DNA of 64,000 nucleotides from Lamellibrachia columna (Eukaryota; Annelida; Polychaeta; Sabellida; Siboglinidae): NCBI GenBank assembly GCA_963662155.1, contig OY759264.1, positions 13,178,738 to 13,242,737 of the forward strand, read 5' to 3'. Shown piece by piece: positions 12,095 to 26,450 of this stretch (position 1 is its first letter; each line of letters starts with the position of its first letter). The notes under the pieces were generated by a model. It saw only the letters and a program-made list of their open reading frames with translations, ran no database searches and was not told where the DNA came from. The position numbers and the translations under genes were made by a program.

Positions 12095-13115
12095 AGCGCT
12101 GGGGTGAATTCAAAAATGAATTGGAATTATTAAATTCAGTTCCTGAATTTGAATTGAAAGATTTTCACCAAGCGGGATTTGAATTTGAATTTAAAGATTT
12201 TTAGTAAGTTGAAATGGAATTGGAATTGAAAGAAAAAATAATTGAACGTAATTTTCTTGTTCTAGTGCGATGTGGTTGTGTTTCCGATGTTGTCCTAAAT
12301 CCAACAATAGAATAGCATATCAAGTTTTTGTAGCAGATAAACATACATTTGCACAACATTTTAAGATCTAAGGTGAGAACATTAATTTGTCCAAAATTGA
12401 ACAAAGGGTCTGCATGGCTATGCTACCTAGTGGCAATTGGCAATTTGAAAAAAAAAACTGCTCAAATCAAACTATGGTTAGGTGTGATGAACTTAATTTA
12501 AATTCAATACAGGTGGCAGATCCTGCACATGTTGTCTGTCTGCACACATCTGAAACAATGCCCTTTGTATGTGTTAGGAATGTATGAAGCCATAGCCACC
12601 CCAATGGAGCATCCCAGCAATTAGTAGTTGGTTTGCTACTCATGCATTGCTTCATTGAGCAGGTATTAATGAAACCATAAAATTATCAGCCTACTGGTCT
12701 TTTCGTGTTGTTTGAATAACGGCTGAGCCATTGTGTGTGCACTGCTTACAATTACTAGCAGTTGGAATAACATGCAAAAAAACTGATATTTTGTAAGTTT
12801 GCAGCAATAGATGTAATAGAAAAGTAATAACCTAGTATATATTACTTTATAATCTATTACTATTACTTTTGAAAAAGTTCCTCTACTACTATTAAAAAAA
12901 CAGAATACCTATTACTATTATTATTGGAAAATCTCTCAAATAATTAATTCAGAATTTGAATTGAATTGCAGTAGGAATTGAATTGGAATTGCATTGTAAT
13001 TCAAATATTTGAGCTGGAATTGGAATTGAAAAAAATAAATTTAATTGAAACTGGCTAAATTGAATTAAAAAGAATTTGAATTTGAATTGATTAAATGGAA
13101 TTGACCCCAGCCTTG
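12095..13115. repeat. AATTC-rich foldback or MITE-like element
   Basis: The ends are inverted relatives: GCTGGGGTGAATTC at about 12100 and GAATTGACCCCAGC near 13110 (read as a complement). The flanks are made of degenerate GAATTG/GAATTTGAA motifs. No transposase is seen. The middle (about 12240-12900) is ordinary AT-rich sequence. No TSD was established. Confidence 0.45.
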
Positions 13116-13285
13116 GTTGCGTCTTACCGCACAGTGAGGCGTTTCGAACACGCTGAACACGACTAGGATTTGAACGAAACATTTTGAATCTGCGAAACTG
13201 GTCTTGGCTGGCCCTTGGGCGATTTTAGCCAAAGGCAAGGCCAAAGTGAGTCTAATAGGTGACTTTCTATTATTGCCTTAGGATG

Positions 13286-13345
<60 letters not shown>

Positions 13346-13489
13346 AGCCATATTCAATCGATTTTTTCAATTCCAATTCCAGCTAAAACATTTTAATTAC
13401 AATTCAATTCCAATTCAATTCCTACTCCAATTCAACTCAAATTCTGAATTAATTATATGAGAAATTTTCCAATAATAATAGTAATAGGT
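12908..13489. repeat. inverted repeat, about 130-bp arms
   Basis: The left arm (12908-13037), from CCTATTACTATTATTATTGG through the GAATTG motifs, is repeated in reverse complement at 13360-13489 with roughly 85-90% identity by eye. The spacer contains the end of the AATTC-rich element and a TA array. Confidence 0.75.
13288..13340. repeat. (TA)n microsatellite
   Basis: About 26 uninterrupted TA units lying in the loop of the surrounding inverted repeat. Confidence 0.95.
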
Positions 13490-14418
13490 AATTTGTTGCT
13501 GACGGTTGGACGTTCCCTCACGAAATGATTCTTTAAACAAGTTTTTACTAACCAACAGGTTGAATGCTTAGCTAAAATATAATTTTAAACAGACATTACG
13601 ATTATTGCGGAATTTATGATAAAACTCATATAACAGTTTAATCGTTAGTTACTGGCTTTGAATAATATTTACATTTTAGTCATTAGTTAAACACACATAT
13701 TGTTTTTAAACCGAATATTGCTACCATGTGCTAAATGTATGATGCACTAAACAGTATGTCGTATTTATGTCACACAGTGGGTGCTTGTCTCGCTTTCACA
13801 AACGTATAATTCCGTCATTCCATATTGGTGAGTAGTTCATTCAAACCAAATTACTCGATATATGAAATAACGGGATAGTGTCACGAATATTCATTCATAT
13901 TATTCATATTACTTAAGGCAAAAATCCACATTAACTAGTATAATATGATTCGGCACTTTCCTAGAATCCCGGCCCACCTCTATATCGCTGCTATTAACAT
14001 GCAATATGTATAGTAACCACGCATAATGCATACAGAACATGTAAATTATTAAACAGGTTGTGTGTAAAAACACGTTTAATCACCTTTTTTGATACTCGAA
14101 TTCGCATATTTAACTTACTTTGAGTTGTGCCATCTTGCGACTAAAATGGACAAAATAAATTACGTTGACGTTGGAAGGTTGGACTCACAAAACAGCTGGG
14201 AGCTGAGATGTTGGATCCCAGACAGGGATGTTGTAAAACATATGGATGTGGAAATTATGATATATCTCTGTATTAGTAAAGATTATTGAGAATGCTTAAA
14301 AAAAGGAAAAGCAGGATATGTTTTCTGGAAGCAGGATATTTGGCATCTCTGACCAAACAATGATCAGGTGTGATACCTTCATTTCGCAGGGTGAAGTTTG
14401 CTTGGATCTGCTGAAGAC

Positions 14419-14475
14419 ATGGCCAACGTGCCAGCCTTGGTCACGTTATTCCTGGTTTGTGCTTGTTTCTGCGAG
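14419..14475 (+). CDS. secreted cysteine-rich peptide B, exon 1 (signal peptide)
   Basis: A CATTTCGCAG acceptor is followed by 29 nt of leader ending CTGAAGAC, then ATG. Nineteen codons encode MANVPALVTLFLVCACFCE, a start with a hydrophobic core typical of a secretory signal. The donor is GTAAAT in phase 0. Leader length, start context, MANV and exon length all match exon 1 of gene A at 6258, which argues for gene duplication. The upstream acceptor implies a further 5' UTR exon. The gene lies about 8 kb downstream of gene A in the same orientation. Confidence 0.6.
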
Positions 14476-15545
14476 GTAAATTATAAACTATTTGTTGTGT
14501 CCATAACGGTTTTAATTAAGGAGCCATGTGCCAATTCCCTTTGAAAAATAGTTGTAGAAGGCAACTGGTTTCGAGAATGCCGATTACATTACTAGTGTCT
14601 ATTACATTAATTTACAATTATAACTGTAATTTTACCAAGGTAATAAAGACAACATTTGAAAATTCGGTTTATTATTTCTGTACCCAGTTAATTAGGTGAA
14701 GCTGCTTGAAAACTCATGATTTGGCAGAACTATATTTAGGGAATAAATAAATAATTTTGTATTGATGACATCATTTCAATAGGTCAATCTAGAGTAAATG
14801 TTTATCCAATAACAATGTCACCTATGATAAAGTTCCTTATTAGTGCAGTAAACTTTTTCACATGTAATATGACAATTATCTGAAATCATAGTGTTATCAA
14901 TGTACCAATACACTGCCATTTCGATATGTCGAAACATTATAATGTCAGTCACGGTAACGTCAGTCACACACATTTGTAAGTATTTTTCTTGTTTTGTTTT
15001 CAATCAATTTCCGAAAATATAATCGAATATGCATTTGTTAGTTTAAGGTATGTAATGCATGAGTACGTCAGTGGATGTTCAATGTGAAGTTTGAGGAGGA
15101 TGTTGTAACTTAGTTCAACCAAATATTTCAATTTGTCTTTGTTGTGTACCATCAGTCACAATTCATTAAACACCTACCATTAATTACTGGCTATAACAGT
15201 TATGTTTGAAAATGTATGTCTTCCATTAGCACTTAGTATAAGCTTGCTATATACAAACGGTGAACTATTTGAAATACTATCTTATGGAAGTAAATACAAA
15301 TTGCTTGACATCATCATATTTAACATGTAACGTCAGCTACGGTGGAAGTTTAGCAAAATGTATAGAACAATAATAGGTTGTGGTCACTTGTTGTTGTTGT
15401 TGTTAATTATATTTGTAATGTTTATTATTATATCAGCTTACATAAACAATGGTAAATGTTTCGTGTAAAGATATATAAAGCTGTAACACGAATTCTCGTA
15501 ACGGCGTTGGTGAAAACGATAACAACGGTGTCATGTAATTTTCAG

Positions 15546-15640
15546 ACATGCGACGGGATTTGGTTTCAAATCAGAGAGATCTTTCTTCATGTGGAGAAGT
15601 TACTCAAGAAAATTGTCAGTAAAAATAAGACAGCAAAAGA
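15546..15640 (+). CDS. secreted cysteine-rich peptide B, exon 2
   Basis: The exon starts after TAATTTTCAG in phase 0 and ends AAAGA|GTAAGT in phase 2. It encodes one cysteine (TCDGIW) followed by an amphipathic, lysine-rich helix-like stretch (FQIREIFLHVEKLLKKI). The phases join exactly to exon 1 and exon 3. It could be a propeptide or part of the mature peptide; I see no dibasic site that decides this. Confidence 0.5.
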
Positions 15641-15699
15641 GTAAGTCACATATCCCAGGAGTCTTCAGAAGAATGAAATACTTTAACGTATTTTTTTGT

Positions 15700-16560
15700 T
15701 AGAAATTATTATTAATTTATATCAAATAGAGCATAAAGCTATGGAGGCTAAGCAAGTCTAAGCAGGTGGGTTTTTAATTTACGGCGAAATGTTGTTGTAT
15801 TTCCTACATACTTAACACTAACAGGGAGTGAGTTCCACAGAGTCGGTGCAACAACTAAAAAGCTCTAGTTCCGACATTTGTCTTAACACTGGGAACAAAA
15901 CGTAGATTAGAATTAGATCGTCGAAGCTGTCTGGGCTGTCTAGCAGGAGTGAGCAGTGAATGTAAACATGCTTGATAGGTAAATGTGCAGATCTTAAAAA
16001 TAATGCAATAGCTGACAGGGAGCCAGTGCAATGATTTAAGTGGCACTGAGTGAGGGAAACGAGGAGACCGGGTAACTACTCTTGATAAATAATGTTGAAC
16101 TCGTGGAAGTTTCAAGATGTACTTGAAAGCAATATTGTGATAACGAGAATTGCAATAGTCAAGTCTACTGCTAACAAGAGCAATTTTTGTAGCTTTGTTT
16201 TGTGCACCGATAATAAGAAACCATGTTTTATCTGCATTTAACTTTAATTTGCTGTCAGTCATCCAGTGGAAGATATCATGGAGACAATCTGTGAGCTTTT
16301 TTAAAGAGTAATTTATATCCGGGGTGGCCAAGGAAAGCTAAATATGTGTATCATCTACATATAGTTGGTGATCCAAGTTGTGACTTTGAATAACTGAGCT
16401 GAGTGGAGTAGTGTAAAGATTAATCAACAATGTTCCAAGAACAGAACCCTGAGGAACACCAAATGAAGTGGGTAGTGCCGCGTTTAATGAGTATGTTATG
16501 ATAAATAGTATCAAAAGCAGCAGATCAATCAAGCAAGGCAAGTGCTGTTACTTTAACCTT
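15700..16560 (-). pseudogene. L2/CR1-type LINE reverse transcriptase remnant
   Basis: The minus strand reads GVPQGSVLGTLL, then LDHQLYVDDTHI (the YADD catalytic motif with Val), a stop, then WMTDSKLKLNADKT and SSRLDYCNS. The carboxy-terminal region SLHWLPVSYCIIFKI follows. About 100 residues between the thumb and the C-terminus are deleted. The order and motifs are those of L2/CR1-group LINEs; it is dead. Confidence 0.8.
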
Positions 16561-17266
16561 GTCCAAATTTAGAGTAACATCATTGTGTACTTTTAAAACT
16601 CTGTATAATGAAGCTGTTTCTAAGCTGATGGTATTACATTAGACATGCAATTTGACTCGACGGCTTGCTACAACTTTTCCTAGTACCTTGGAAATAAAGT
16701 TTAGAATATGAATAGGTTTATAACTATTTATGTTTTCTTTAGGCAAAGTTGACTTTTTAAGAAGTGGGTTGATTTGCGTTTGGTTCTAATATAGACCAAG
16801 AGTCTTAAAACACAACATTTGACGCTTAAGCGCGTGCATCGCTAAAGTGGTTTCAGAGTTCGTGAGTTAGTTTCATACATACCGGCTGCCACCATATTTT
16901 GAGTTGCTTTAGTCACTTAATTATTCATAACACTGGCAGTTATGCCAACGAGCATAGTTTTATTGGCCAAGTACACAAGGTAATAGTCCGTTAAGTGGTG
17001 TCACTGTATTCACCAGAGTGGCACTCACTGGTATTAAAACACTATGCACATGCACGGTGTCATAAAGTTGTTAAATCGATATATTTTTCAACGTGGACAA
17101 TTATCAGCAATTCAAAGTAATAATTTGTTGAAAGGGCAGGCGAATTAGTGCGCTTTATACGAACAGGTAAATGTCGACAATTGTTAAAGTGTTTCTTCTT
17201 CTCGTGTTATATTGACTGAAATCCCACTTAGGTGCAATAATTTTTATTTACTTTTTCTCTATACAG

Positions 17267-17360
17267 ATGTTTTGCTATCGAGTGCGGAGGATTTTTCAGA
17301 TGTTATGGAATACAACCAATCTGCCAGCCAGAAAAGTGTGACTGTAAATATTTGATTTGA
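17267..17360 (+). CDS. secreted cysteine-rich peptide B, exon 3
   Basis: After TCTCTATACAG in phase 2, the exon encodes 30 residues with six cysteines: C-x4-C-x5-C-x6-C-x4-C-x-C, including CGGFFRCYGIQPIC and ending CDCKYLI and TGA. The full product would be 81 residues. The C-x6-C block containing G-x-x-P, and the final C-x-C, match gene A. A donor-like ACTG|GTATGT lies 18 bases past the stop. The fold is unknown; the cysteine density suggests a disulfide-stabilised secreted peptide. Confidence 0.55.
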
Positions 17361-17868
17361 AAGGAACGGCGTGCACTGGTATGTGTTTCCTTGCTTTCTG
17401 TGAGCTACTCGAATACTGAACTAGGTCAGTCACGGAGAACCAATAGCTTTGTGTGAACATATACTTCCTAGCATTGCACCGACGTGCTCATTCCAGCCTG
17501 GTATGAACATCAGTTGTAAATCTTTTACTCATCGATACCCAACATGTGTTGAATGTTGAAGTCGTGTTAGACATTATTTATTTATTCGTTGTGAGACATT
17601 TACATGTTGACCCATAATAGTAACAACCATACATTATTAACGTTTGGAACATCCTCCTCTATGGATTCATACCTTGTTGAATATTTGTATCTCGACGCAT
17701 ATATATTGCCCATCTTCTTGGATCATATTTGCACAATAACATACATGAATGGATTCCTTAGAGAGCGTAATTAAATACAACAATGTACGTTTACAAACTA
17801 CTTCATATAAGTTAGTTTTATTTTGAGTATAGTTAAATGTTTGAACACATGCATGTTATTCGTCACAG

Positions 17869-18396
17869 TGATGATAATGATGTGATACATATTGTGATGA
17901 TAATAATATGATACATCTTGTGATGATAATGATATGATACATGTTGTGATGATAATGATATGATACATCTTATGATGATAATGATATGATACATATTGTG
18001 ATGATAATGATACGATACATCTTGTGATGATTATGATATGATACATCTTGTGATGATAATGATATGATACATCTTGTGATGATAATGATATGATACATCT
18101 TGTGATGATAATGATATGATACATATTGTGATGATAACGATATGATACATCTTGTGATAATAAAGATATGATACATCTTGTGATGATAATGATATGATAC
18201 ATCTTGTGATGATAATGATATGATACATCTTGTGATGATAATGATATGATACATCTTGTGATGATAATGATATGATACATATTGTGATGATAATGATATG
18301 ATACATCTTGTGATGATAATGATATGATACATATTGTGATGATAATGATATGATACATATTGTGATGATAATGATATGATACATCTTGTGATGATC
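17869..18396. repeat. minisatellite, 26-bp unit, about 20 copies
   Basis: The unit is GATGATAATGATATGATACA plus TCTTGT, with TCTTGT/TATTGT alternation and few other changes. The overlapping minus-strand frames (YHIIIITRCIISLSS) are one repeat read in three phases. Confidence 0.95.
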
Positions 18397-18515
18397 CACC
18401 TAAAGTAAATGTGTATGTTACTAATCATTCAATCCAGCCCAGTGATGTATTTTACTACATGTAAACATTGCGACCACATTTCCGGCGCAGGGTCCATTTT
18501 ATATTGCATTTATAA

Positions 18516-18592
18516 ATGTGTGCGTGCGTGCGTGCGTGCGTGTGTGAGTGAGTGCTTGTGCGTGAGCGTGTGCGTGTGTATATATATATGCA
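18516..18592. repeat. GTGC/GT low-complexity tract ending in (TA)n
   Basis: Alternating GTGC and GTGT units followed by a short TA run. From here to 19500 no gene is seen. Confidence 0.85.
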
Positions 18593-19497
18593 TGCTGTAC
18601 TACTCATCATAGACGCTTTGTATCTCGGGCGCCAAACTTTCAGAGGTTCATCTACGACCCTACCGCGTCGTGACACTGTTTTCTAAATGCACTCCTCAAA
18701 TACCCTTTCTTTGAACAATCGAATTACCCTTTGTAGGTATTACCTACAACTGTTCGCAAAACTATGCTATGCCTCTTTTATATGATTATCCTAAGTTACG
18801 TAATACAAGGAAAATTCGTCGCTAGACGTTACTATGATTACCAGTAAGGCAGAAAGGCAGCACCAAGTATAATGGCGTATATGGTTATATATGTTATAAT
18901 GTTGTGTATCCTGAAATACATAACTATTGTTATGACGACATTCAGGTACGAACTACCAAGTTATCTCGTCCGGTATTATATAATAGTATTATATAATACT
19001 TTGTCTGTATCAACTGTTTCAATTGCTTTCAGGTGTTCCGATTAGTCGTGCTTCAGTCACGAGGCATCAAAAGCGTCACGCATTCCGGTTTTACTTCCAA
19101 TATATTCCCATATTTATTTAAGATAGGGTCTGAGTTGCCTGTGTGCATGCGAATACTGTGACACTGGTGTGTTTATGACTCCAAAGCAAACTGGGAACCC
19201 GTTAATTGTTATTCCTATTCAATGTCAATGCCTACCTCCCCAATGGACTTATTGTCAGTCCACGAGTTGTCAGATTGGCATGGATGTTGGTGGTTACTGG
19301 CATTGAAACCTTTACCATCGCTCTGATATTGTGACACGTTTGTTCTTCCCCGTTACCAGGGTACACCTTTCAGTGTTTGCCCAAGAAATAGCTGTAGGGA
19401 AATGTCAATGCGTCGTCGTAGGGAAATAGCGCTACTTTACTAAGCGAATTCGATGTTAGTTGTCTCGTCAACATCCGGCAATTTTATTTCCGCAGAA

Positions 19498-21040
<1,543 letters not shown>

Positions 21041-21046
21041 ATGCAA

Positions 21047-21047
<1 letters not shown>

Positions 21048-21143
<96 letters not shown>

Positions 21144-21225
21144 GCAAATATATATATATATATATATACATACATACATGCAAATATATATATATATACA
21201 TACATGCATGTATATATATATTTGC
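21048..21225. repeat. (TA)n array with CATA/CATG interruptions
   Basis: A long TA run broken by TACATACATGCAAA blocks near 21140-21230. Frames of alternating Ile-Tyr are artefacts. Confidence 0.95.
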
Positions 21226-21357
21226 ATGTATGTTTGCATACAAGGAAGCAAGTTACATATTTAGTTATGTCAGTTCCTTCTCTCATTGCGTATTTGTTGT
21301 ATTTGTCACATAGTTCGATCCTTTCGCCATTGCAATTCCAGTGAAGATACTTATGTA

Positions 21358-21359
<2 letters not shown>

Positions 21360-21446
<87 letters not shown>

Positions 21447-21455
21447 TGTGTGTAT

Positions 21456-21490
<35 letters not shown>
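21360..21490. repeat. compound microsatellite (GT)n-(GTGC)n-(TA)n
   Basis: Three adjoining simple repeats in the order GT, then CGTG units, then TA. The sequence from 21500 to 22900 contains no gene I can support. Confidence 0.95.
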
Positions 21491-21491
<1 letters not shown>

Positions 21492-22913
21492 CAGAAGCAT
21501 GGTAATGCGTTATAACTGTATAACGCGTGATAGTGTTTGCATATTGCGTCATTAAACAAATAATAAGAATCTAATATATGTTTTCCTTCTGTCATGTTAC
21601 AACCTATCAGTGTTAAGTAATAGGAAAAACAATCCTGGTTGCGTAAAAAGGTTTAATATTTCCTATTTTCATGTTTATTTGACGAAACGTGGTGATAAAC
21701 GCATAGCTATTTTGGGACATGCTCACGGAGGTCATTTGCATACGGCTAACAAACGTGGTTGCCTTCGCAGATTCATCAGACAAAAAAAAATTGCCAAATT
21801 TTTATTTGTCTTTGTCACGTGCGTGAAGTGTGTCTATCAAAACAATATTTGTCAGATCTCTATCAATATTCATAGTAAAATATAACAGGACGACAACATT
21901 ATGCTCTCTACCGCTGTACACATACACTATTAGTTGTGTGAAACTGTTTTCTTATGTTGTCCGGTCTCTGACAAGTATAAATGCCGACAATAAATCAATG
22001 CTGCAGACTGTCTGTCAATTATGACGCACGTGACACTGCGTGGTTTTTCCCAGAAAAATAGCCACAAAAGTGATGACGCGGCAAGAGTACACATATTCGT
22101 GTATTACGTTTGCTTTGCCGACGCCATATTTGAGTGCTTGCAACGTACGTAGATTTATCACATTTAAAACATGTGTTTGTCAAAGTTTATGCAGTTGTTA
22201 CAATCTAACGCACGTTCGTCTTTGATGATATAAAAGTGATACTATATGGAAAACTTTGTAACAAATGTATCCGTTGTCCATACAAAGAATTACAATAATT
22301 TATAAATGATGAGAATTTTACAGATTTTATGCACGTGCGTTATAAATTGACAGACACTGTTAACATTCGTCGATCGGTTAAACGACAGATTGTCCTTTGT
22401 TTCATTTAAATTGCGCTGTGTGTCCGTACAAGCATTTGTTAAAAAAATAAAGTCTGCGTTAGTATTGCACATTTTGTTTATTTATTTTCTTTATATTTAT
22501 TTCAAATATAACGTACGTGCGTTTAGCTTAATAAGCAAACAGGACAGCTCAAAACATCCATATTATAGATAATTATGTCCACTAGCCAGTTAAAGTGCTG
22601 GATAGCATCCTAATTTATTTAAAGCAGGAAAATAATAATGTGAAGTTATTGTTCAGTTATTATTACAATTGTTCTTGCTGTAGCACTTGATATGGGTAAC
22701 GGCGAGTGTTGTATACAACGTCAGTAACGTACAACTTTGTCATATAAATAGTGTAATGTTGTCGAGTACTTTACCTTACACTGTAAATTGAAACATTTTT
22801 GTCAATAATAATTGATCAGGTGTGTTGAAAACATACTTTTCTACCATTTTTGTCCGTCAAAAATAACGCACGTTAACACATATTAAAATAAATAGGTAAA
22901 GGTCACGTGATTG

Positions 22914-22968
22914 TATCAGTCTTAGTGAATCCTAAACATAATATGTTTAGGATTCACTAAGACTGATA
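22914..22968. repeat. perfect palindrome, 27-bp arms, 1-nt centre
   Basis: The left arm TATCAGTCTTAGTGAATCCT plus AAACATA is followed by one A and then its exact reverse complement. Confidence 0.95.
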
Positions 22969-23969
22969 GCTTACAAAAAAACATCAGTTTCAAAAGTAAG
23001 TAAAAAAAATATTTTGGTGCATGTGTCCACGATTTGTAACACCTTACCATGCTTTTGTTCATATAGCGAGTACTCGCACAAAATATCCTGATCAATGTCT
23101 ACCTCCCTCGGTACATAACAATAATAGTCTATATTTTAGAGAGAGAGAAAAAATACTAACAATACTGCTTTCTTACAACATGGTTCACAAAACGGACGTG
23201 CAATTCGATATGCAGTAACATGCGCGTTGTCGAAATGTTCGTTGTTGAAATGTTCACATCTTACCCCGGTCCGATAAAAGCGTGCAGCCCACGTACCTTA
23301 CACCGCGAAATTAAAAAGCACTGCGAATCAACCGGCCGGCTTCGCATCCCTGAATTAGAGACGACATGTATGTATATAACTGTGGAATAACAATACTCAA
23401 CGTGTCAGTTGAGAGGAACAAGATCAAGACATGTTGAAAAGAAATATTCACCTACTACCAAAACAGAATAGCAACTAAAACATATTTTACCAAAACTCAT
23501 ATCACAGCAATATCGCTTAATTTATCAAAACAAATACAACATAACGCCTCGAAAAAGGCCACCCTTTGAAAACGCCCATTGTATCATAATTCGTAATGCT
23601 AATGATGTGTTTTTTATATACTGCGGGTAGCCGCCAAGTCCAGACGCTTATTGCAAGGAACACATGAAGTCTCAGTTGAAGCAAAATAACATCACTACAA
23701 CATGAACTCTGAAATTGAAAAGGTGTTCTAAATTCAGCAGATTCCTACAATGAGATATGTCTTAAATGCATAGTATAAATGGCATATTTGTTCCACCATC
23801 GTATTTATTGTTGTATCCGAATTGACGAAATTGTTGCCCGAAGATATTGATGAGTTGTGCTCAGTTGCAAAATGGATTTAGCTTGCAAGTAATGCATGTT
23901 TTGCTTTAACAAGTAATCATAGGAACACATAAATAAACGTTCATTATTTTGTTGTTAAGCGTTTGTGCT

Positions 23970-24093
23970 TGTAGTTCGATTTCAGTTGCACGTGGTTTGT
24001 TTTTATTATCTCTTTTAGGTGCATGACCCCAAAACCAAAACCAAAAAGAGATAATAAAAACTAACCACGTGCAACTGAAATCGAACTACGACA
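23970..24093. repeat. hairpin, about 48-bp arms, at the edge of a LINE fragment
   Basis: The right arm (from about 24045) is the 5' edge of the plus-strand LINE fragment. The left arm (to about 24017) is its reverse complement with few mismatches, separated by an A/C-rich loop of about 27 nt. Confidence 0.9.
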
Positions 24094-24690
24094 AGATGAA
24101 AGAACTGCGGATACGCTTCAAGAAATCAACTCCGGACATCGCACTGCTAACCATCGAAGTAGACCAATCCAACAAGTTAACAGCACTGAAGTGGCAATCA
24201 CACATAGACGAAATCACTACAAAAACATCGCAACGTCTATATTTCATCATCCTTCTCAAAAGAGCCGGCTTTGACCCTCACCATCTCATCAACATATACA
24301 CTACAATAGTCCGATCAGTATTGGAGTACGCTTGCTAAGTGTGGCACACGAGTCTTACAAAAAAGCAAACAAGACAGACAGAATACATCCAGAGACGGGC
24401 AATGCGGTTCATTTTCCAAGATAAGTCGTACACCGAAGCCATCACCGCAGCCAATCTACCAACGCTGTCAAACCGAAGGGAGAAGTTATGTAGAACACTA
24501 TTCATAAGCATGCAACACTCTACACATAAATTGCACCATCTTTTGCCTCCCCTCCGGGAAACTCCGTATACAACTCGAAACACGAGGACTTGCTGTGTGC
24601 CGCGTTGCAGAACTGCAAGATTTCAGAACTCTTATACCATATGCTTTAAGACACTAACAGTAATTATAAACTCATTAATAAATTAGTTAG
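24045..24690 (+). pseudogene. non-LTR retrotransposon C-terminal remnant
   Basis: The plus-strand frame reads KMKELRIRFKK, HIDEITTKTSQRLYFI, LLKRAGFDPHHLI and IVRSVLEYAC. This is the region after the RT domain in LINE polymerases (RLYFL-LKRAG and RSVLEYACPVW motifs). A TAA interrupts at 24336-24338 where P-V-W would be expected, and the frame then continues to about 24686. No catalytic motifs remain. The AT-rich sequence to 25590 holds no gene I can see. Confidence 0.75.
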
Positions 24691-25592
24691 TTTTTACATA
24701 ATAGTAGTAGGCTATATAATTTATTCTACTATAGTATTGCCTGTTTTAATTTATGATTATGTCCTTCATATTTACCTTGTTTATTTACAAACATAACTTT
24801 AAACATGATGTACATGCATCTTTTAAATTTGTTATATTTTAAGTCATATTTTTTTCTTAATTAATCTATTATCATTGGTTGTTTTACTGTGCCAATCGTA
24901 TAATTCAACTGCTATAGTTGCCATTTTAATACAATTATTAAATTATTATTATTAAATCCAAAATATCACGCTAGTGGTTTACTCAGAATATTTTCTAAAA
25001 GTGAGAGATTCTGGTCATTTCTCGACGGCTGACATGGTTACCAGCGCACCGATAAGCGCATGCGCAGTTCTAGTAAATCGAGGTAACATAGACTACGTAT
25101 TAATGGACGCCAGTATACACAGAACCAACGCAGAGTCTCAAACAAACGTGTTATTTTGTCAGAATTAGGGATTTAGTTTAGTAAACAAAGGCTAAAATAG
25201 TTTACATAAGTTTTAGCTTGTACACAAATAGCATGCCCATATCCTATTGGCAAGTGCAGGATTTGGTGTATACAAACATATTTTCATTTGGCGAGCGAAT
25301 ATTGCCAAAATACCAATACTCGTGACGTATAGTTATCTAACACTAGACACGGCCCATGAAATTAAGATATGGCCTGTTCAACAAGGTTTTCCTAGTAAAT
25401 AACTACCATGATATTCAAATGGTTATGTATTAGTAACAGAGTGTGTGAACCGTTAAAAAAGATTCGCTATCCGTTTAATGACAGAGTGCGTACTTTTGTT
25501 AAACCACCAGTGTTAGCAACCCTGCGTTATGGTACATCTAGGCGTAGCCACTTTTAACCTGTGCTGAATTTCTACTAGGCTCCTTCAAATAT

Positions 25593-25799
<207 letters not shown>

Positions 25800-26254
25800 G
25801 TTATAGGCTTGACGTTTGGCGAAACGAATATAAAGTAAGACGAGCGAAACATTACGGAGAACGTTTTAAAGGAACTGCCATTTGGTGCCACTTGTCTTTA
25901 TAAAATTATTGTCCCATCTCCTATTGGAAGTTCCCCACCATGTCGGTGTTGTACCGTTCTGACAAGATTTCCCCATCCGTGCTATGCAGATGTTTATCCA
26001 TTCGGTTCTTGGTCATCCTAAAAATCTTTTTGGCGCAACCATTCTCTACGATATTCCCGTTGAATTCCTTCTATCCTGCTTATATGAATTTTGTTTCTGT
26101 ATTTTAATGAAGGATTTTTTTGCGGTTAGGTCGCCTTAGAACTTCTCTATTCGTGAAACGCTCTCAGTGCAGTGGCGGTCGCTGACTCGTCGAAATATTC
26201 TGAACATTGCAAATTCGTTAGTCAACAACGACGTACAACAATATCTTAACATAT

Positions 26255-26450
26255 ATGGGGAACTTCATTAATCCGTATAGCTTGATCCCAATGTATGTGT
26301 CCGGATTAGCGAGTTTTCCGGATACACGAATCATGCAATTGACGGGGTATATCAACGTTTGAATTTCCGATCCCGTAAAAGGATGTCCGGATGCCGAGGC
26401 TTCCAGATTAGCGGCATCCGGATTAACGAGATTACACCTTACACGTGAAT
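26255..26450. repeat. possible pogo/Tigger-like MITE fragment
   Basis: Repeated (A/G)TCCGGAT motifs in both orientations (for example GTCCGGATTAGCGAG and GCATCCGGATTAACGAG) resemble the end structure of some pogo-group non-autonomous elements. No TA target duplication was confirmed. Confidence 0.35.

Noticed and set aside
17798..18428. 186-codon His/Ile-rich minus-strand frame
   Set aside because: 26-bp minisatellite read in successive phases.
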